A DNA stretch of 5,581 nucleotides from Promethearchaeota archaeon (GTDB lineage: Archaea; Asgardarchaeota; Lokiarchaeia; Sigynarchaeales; MK-D1), in NCBI GenBank assembly GCA_016839865.1, contig JAEOTN010000052.1, forward strand, positions 1 to 5,581, read 5' to 3'. The translations under genes were made by a program, and so were the position numbers. Shown here one piece after another: positions 5,400 to 5,581 of the stretch. The notes under the pieces were generated by a model. It did no database searches. It was not told the DNA's origin and saw only the letters and a program-made list of their open reading frames with translations. The number at the start of each line of letters is the position of its first letter. Positions within the stretch are counted from its first letter, which is position 1.

Positions 5400-5406
5400 A
5401 AAAAAA
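5400..5406 (-). terminator. T7 tract after the aldo/keto reductase gene
   Basis: Seven consecutive T on the - strand begin 18 bases after the TGA of the aldo/keto reductase gene and before the promoter of the next gene. This fits an archaeal T-tract terminator. Confidence 0.4.
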
Positions 5407-5424
5407 GGAATTAACTTGAAAAAT

Positions 5425-5581
5425 TCATTTCAATCGGAAAACTTTGGTTAGTTTTTTACGTTTTTCCATTACTTGTACAACTTTACCCAATTCCATTGGA
5501 ATATCTATTTTTTGCGGACATTTAGGAACACACGCGCCACAATTTATACACATGGATGCCCTACCGTTTGGTTTTTCACCA
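5425..5581 (-). CDS. C-terminus of an aldo/keto reductase with a 4Fe-4S domain (partial)
   Basis: The frame is open from the window edge to the TGA at 5425-5427 and gives the last 51 residues. It begins GEKPNGRASMCINCGACVPK. Four cysteines at visible positions 11, 14, 17 and 21 form C-x2-C-x2-C-x3-CP, a single 4Fe-4S cluster motif. The following PQKIDIPMELGKV is the typical end of iron-sulfur aldo/keto reductases (COG1453-like), where the cluster domain follows the TIM-barrel NADPH-dependent reductase domain. The barrel and its catalytic Tyr/His are off the window, so the assignment rests on this tail. Heterodisulfide reductase HdrC-like or fumarate reductase iron-sulfur subunits share the cluster motif but usually carry two clusters and a different tail. 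The basic tail EKRKKLTKVFRLK ends the protein. Confidence 0.72.
   Translation of the reverse strand, partial: GEKPNGRASMCINCGACVPKCPQKIDIPMELGKVVQVMEKRKKLTKVFRLK

Noticed and set aside
1..5581. CRISPR arrays, insertion sequences, phage genes or attachment sites.
   Set aside because: No regularly spaced repeats, transposase-like proteins or flanking duplications were seen; the window reads as ordinary chromosomal genes.

Overview
The window is AT-rich and looks archaeal. TATA-like boxes sit about 25-35 bases upstream of several starts, and bacterial -35/-10 pairs are not apparent. At least two transcripts look leaderless or nearly so. The contents (an archaeal-style winged-helix protein, corrinoid methyl-transfer genes, a DUF998-type membrane protein and a 4Fe-4S aldo/keto reductase) suit an anaerobic archaeon. 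An Asgard or other uncultivated anaerobic lineage is possible, but the sequence alone does not settle the phylum.

Layout. The + strand runs from 1 to about 3700. It holds the 3' part of a two-helix membrane protein (1-465), a winged-helix DNA-binding protein (473-742), a separately promoted alpha/beta hydrolase (796-1575), and a tight three-gene unit. That unit is a previously unlisted 51-residue basic protein (1704-1859), a B12-binding corrinoid protein (1861-2499) and a UroD/MtaA-family methyltransferase (2481-3671). The - strand runs from 5581 down to 3713. It holds the C-terminus of an iron-sulfur aldo/keto reductase (5425-5581), a six-helix DUF998-like membrane protein (4747-5352) and a tandem-domain GNAT acetyltransferase (3713-4681). 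T-rich tracts between the - strand genes suggest separate transcription units. The two strands converge at 3672-3712. The longest stretch without a gene is 128 bases (1576-1703), and it holds the promoter of the corrinoid unit.

How the genes work together. The corrinoid protein would carry a methyl group on cobalt, and the UroD-like enzyme would load or unload it. This is the core of the methyl-transfer systems used on methanol, methylamines, methoxylated aromatics and similar substrates. No MttB-like, MtaB-like or MtbB-like substrate methyltransferase and no corrinoid-reductive activase is in the window, so the substrate is unknown. The other genes have no evident link to this unit.

Most notable points: (1) a hidden small gene one base upstream of the corrinoid gene, whose C-terminal codons are also that gene's Shine-Dalgarno region; (2) a seven-G run at the corrinoid/methyltransferase overlap that has the exact form of a -1 slippery heptamer and would fuse the two proteins; (3) apparent replacement of zinc-ligand cysteines in the methyltransferase.
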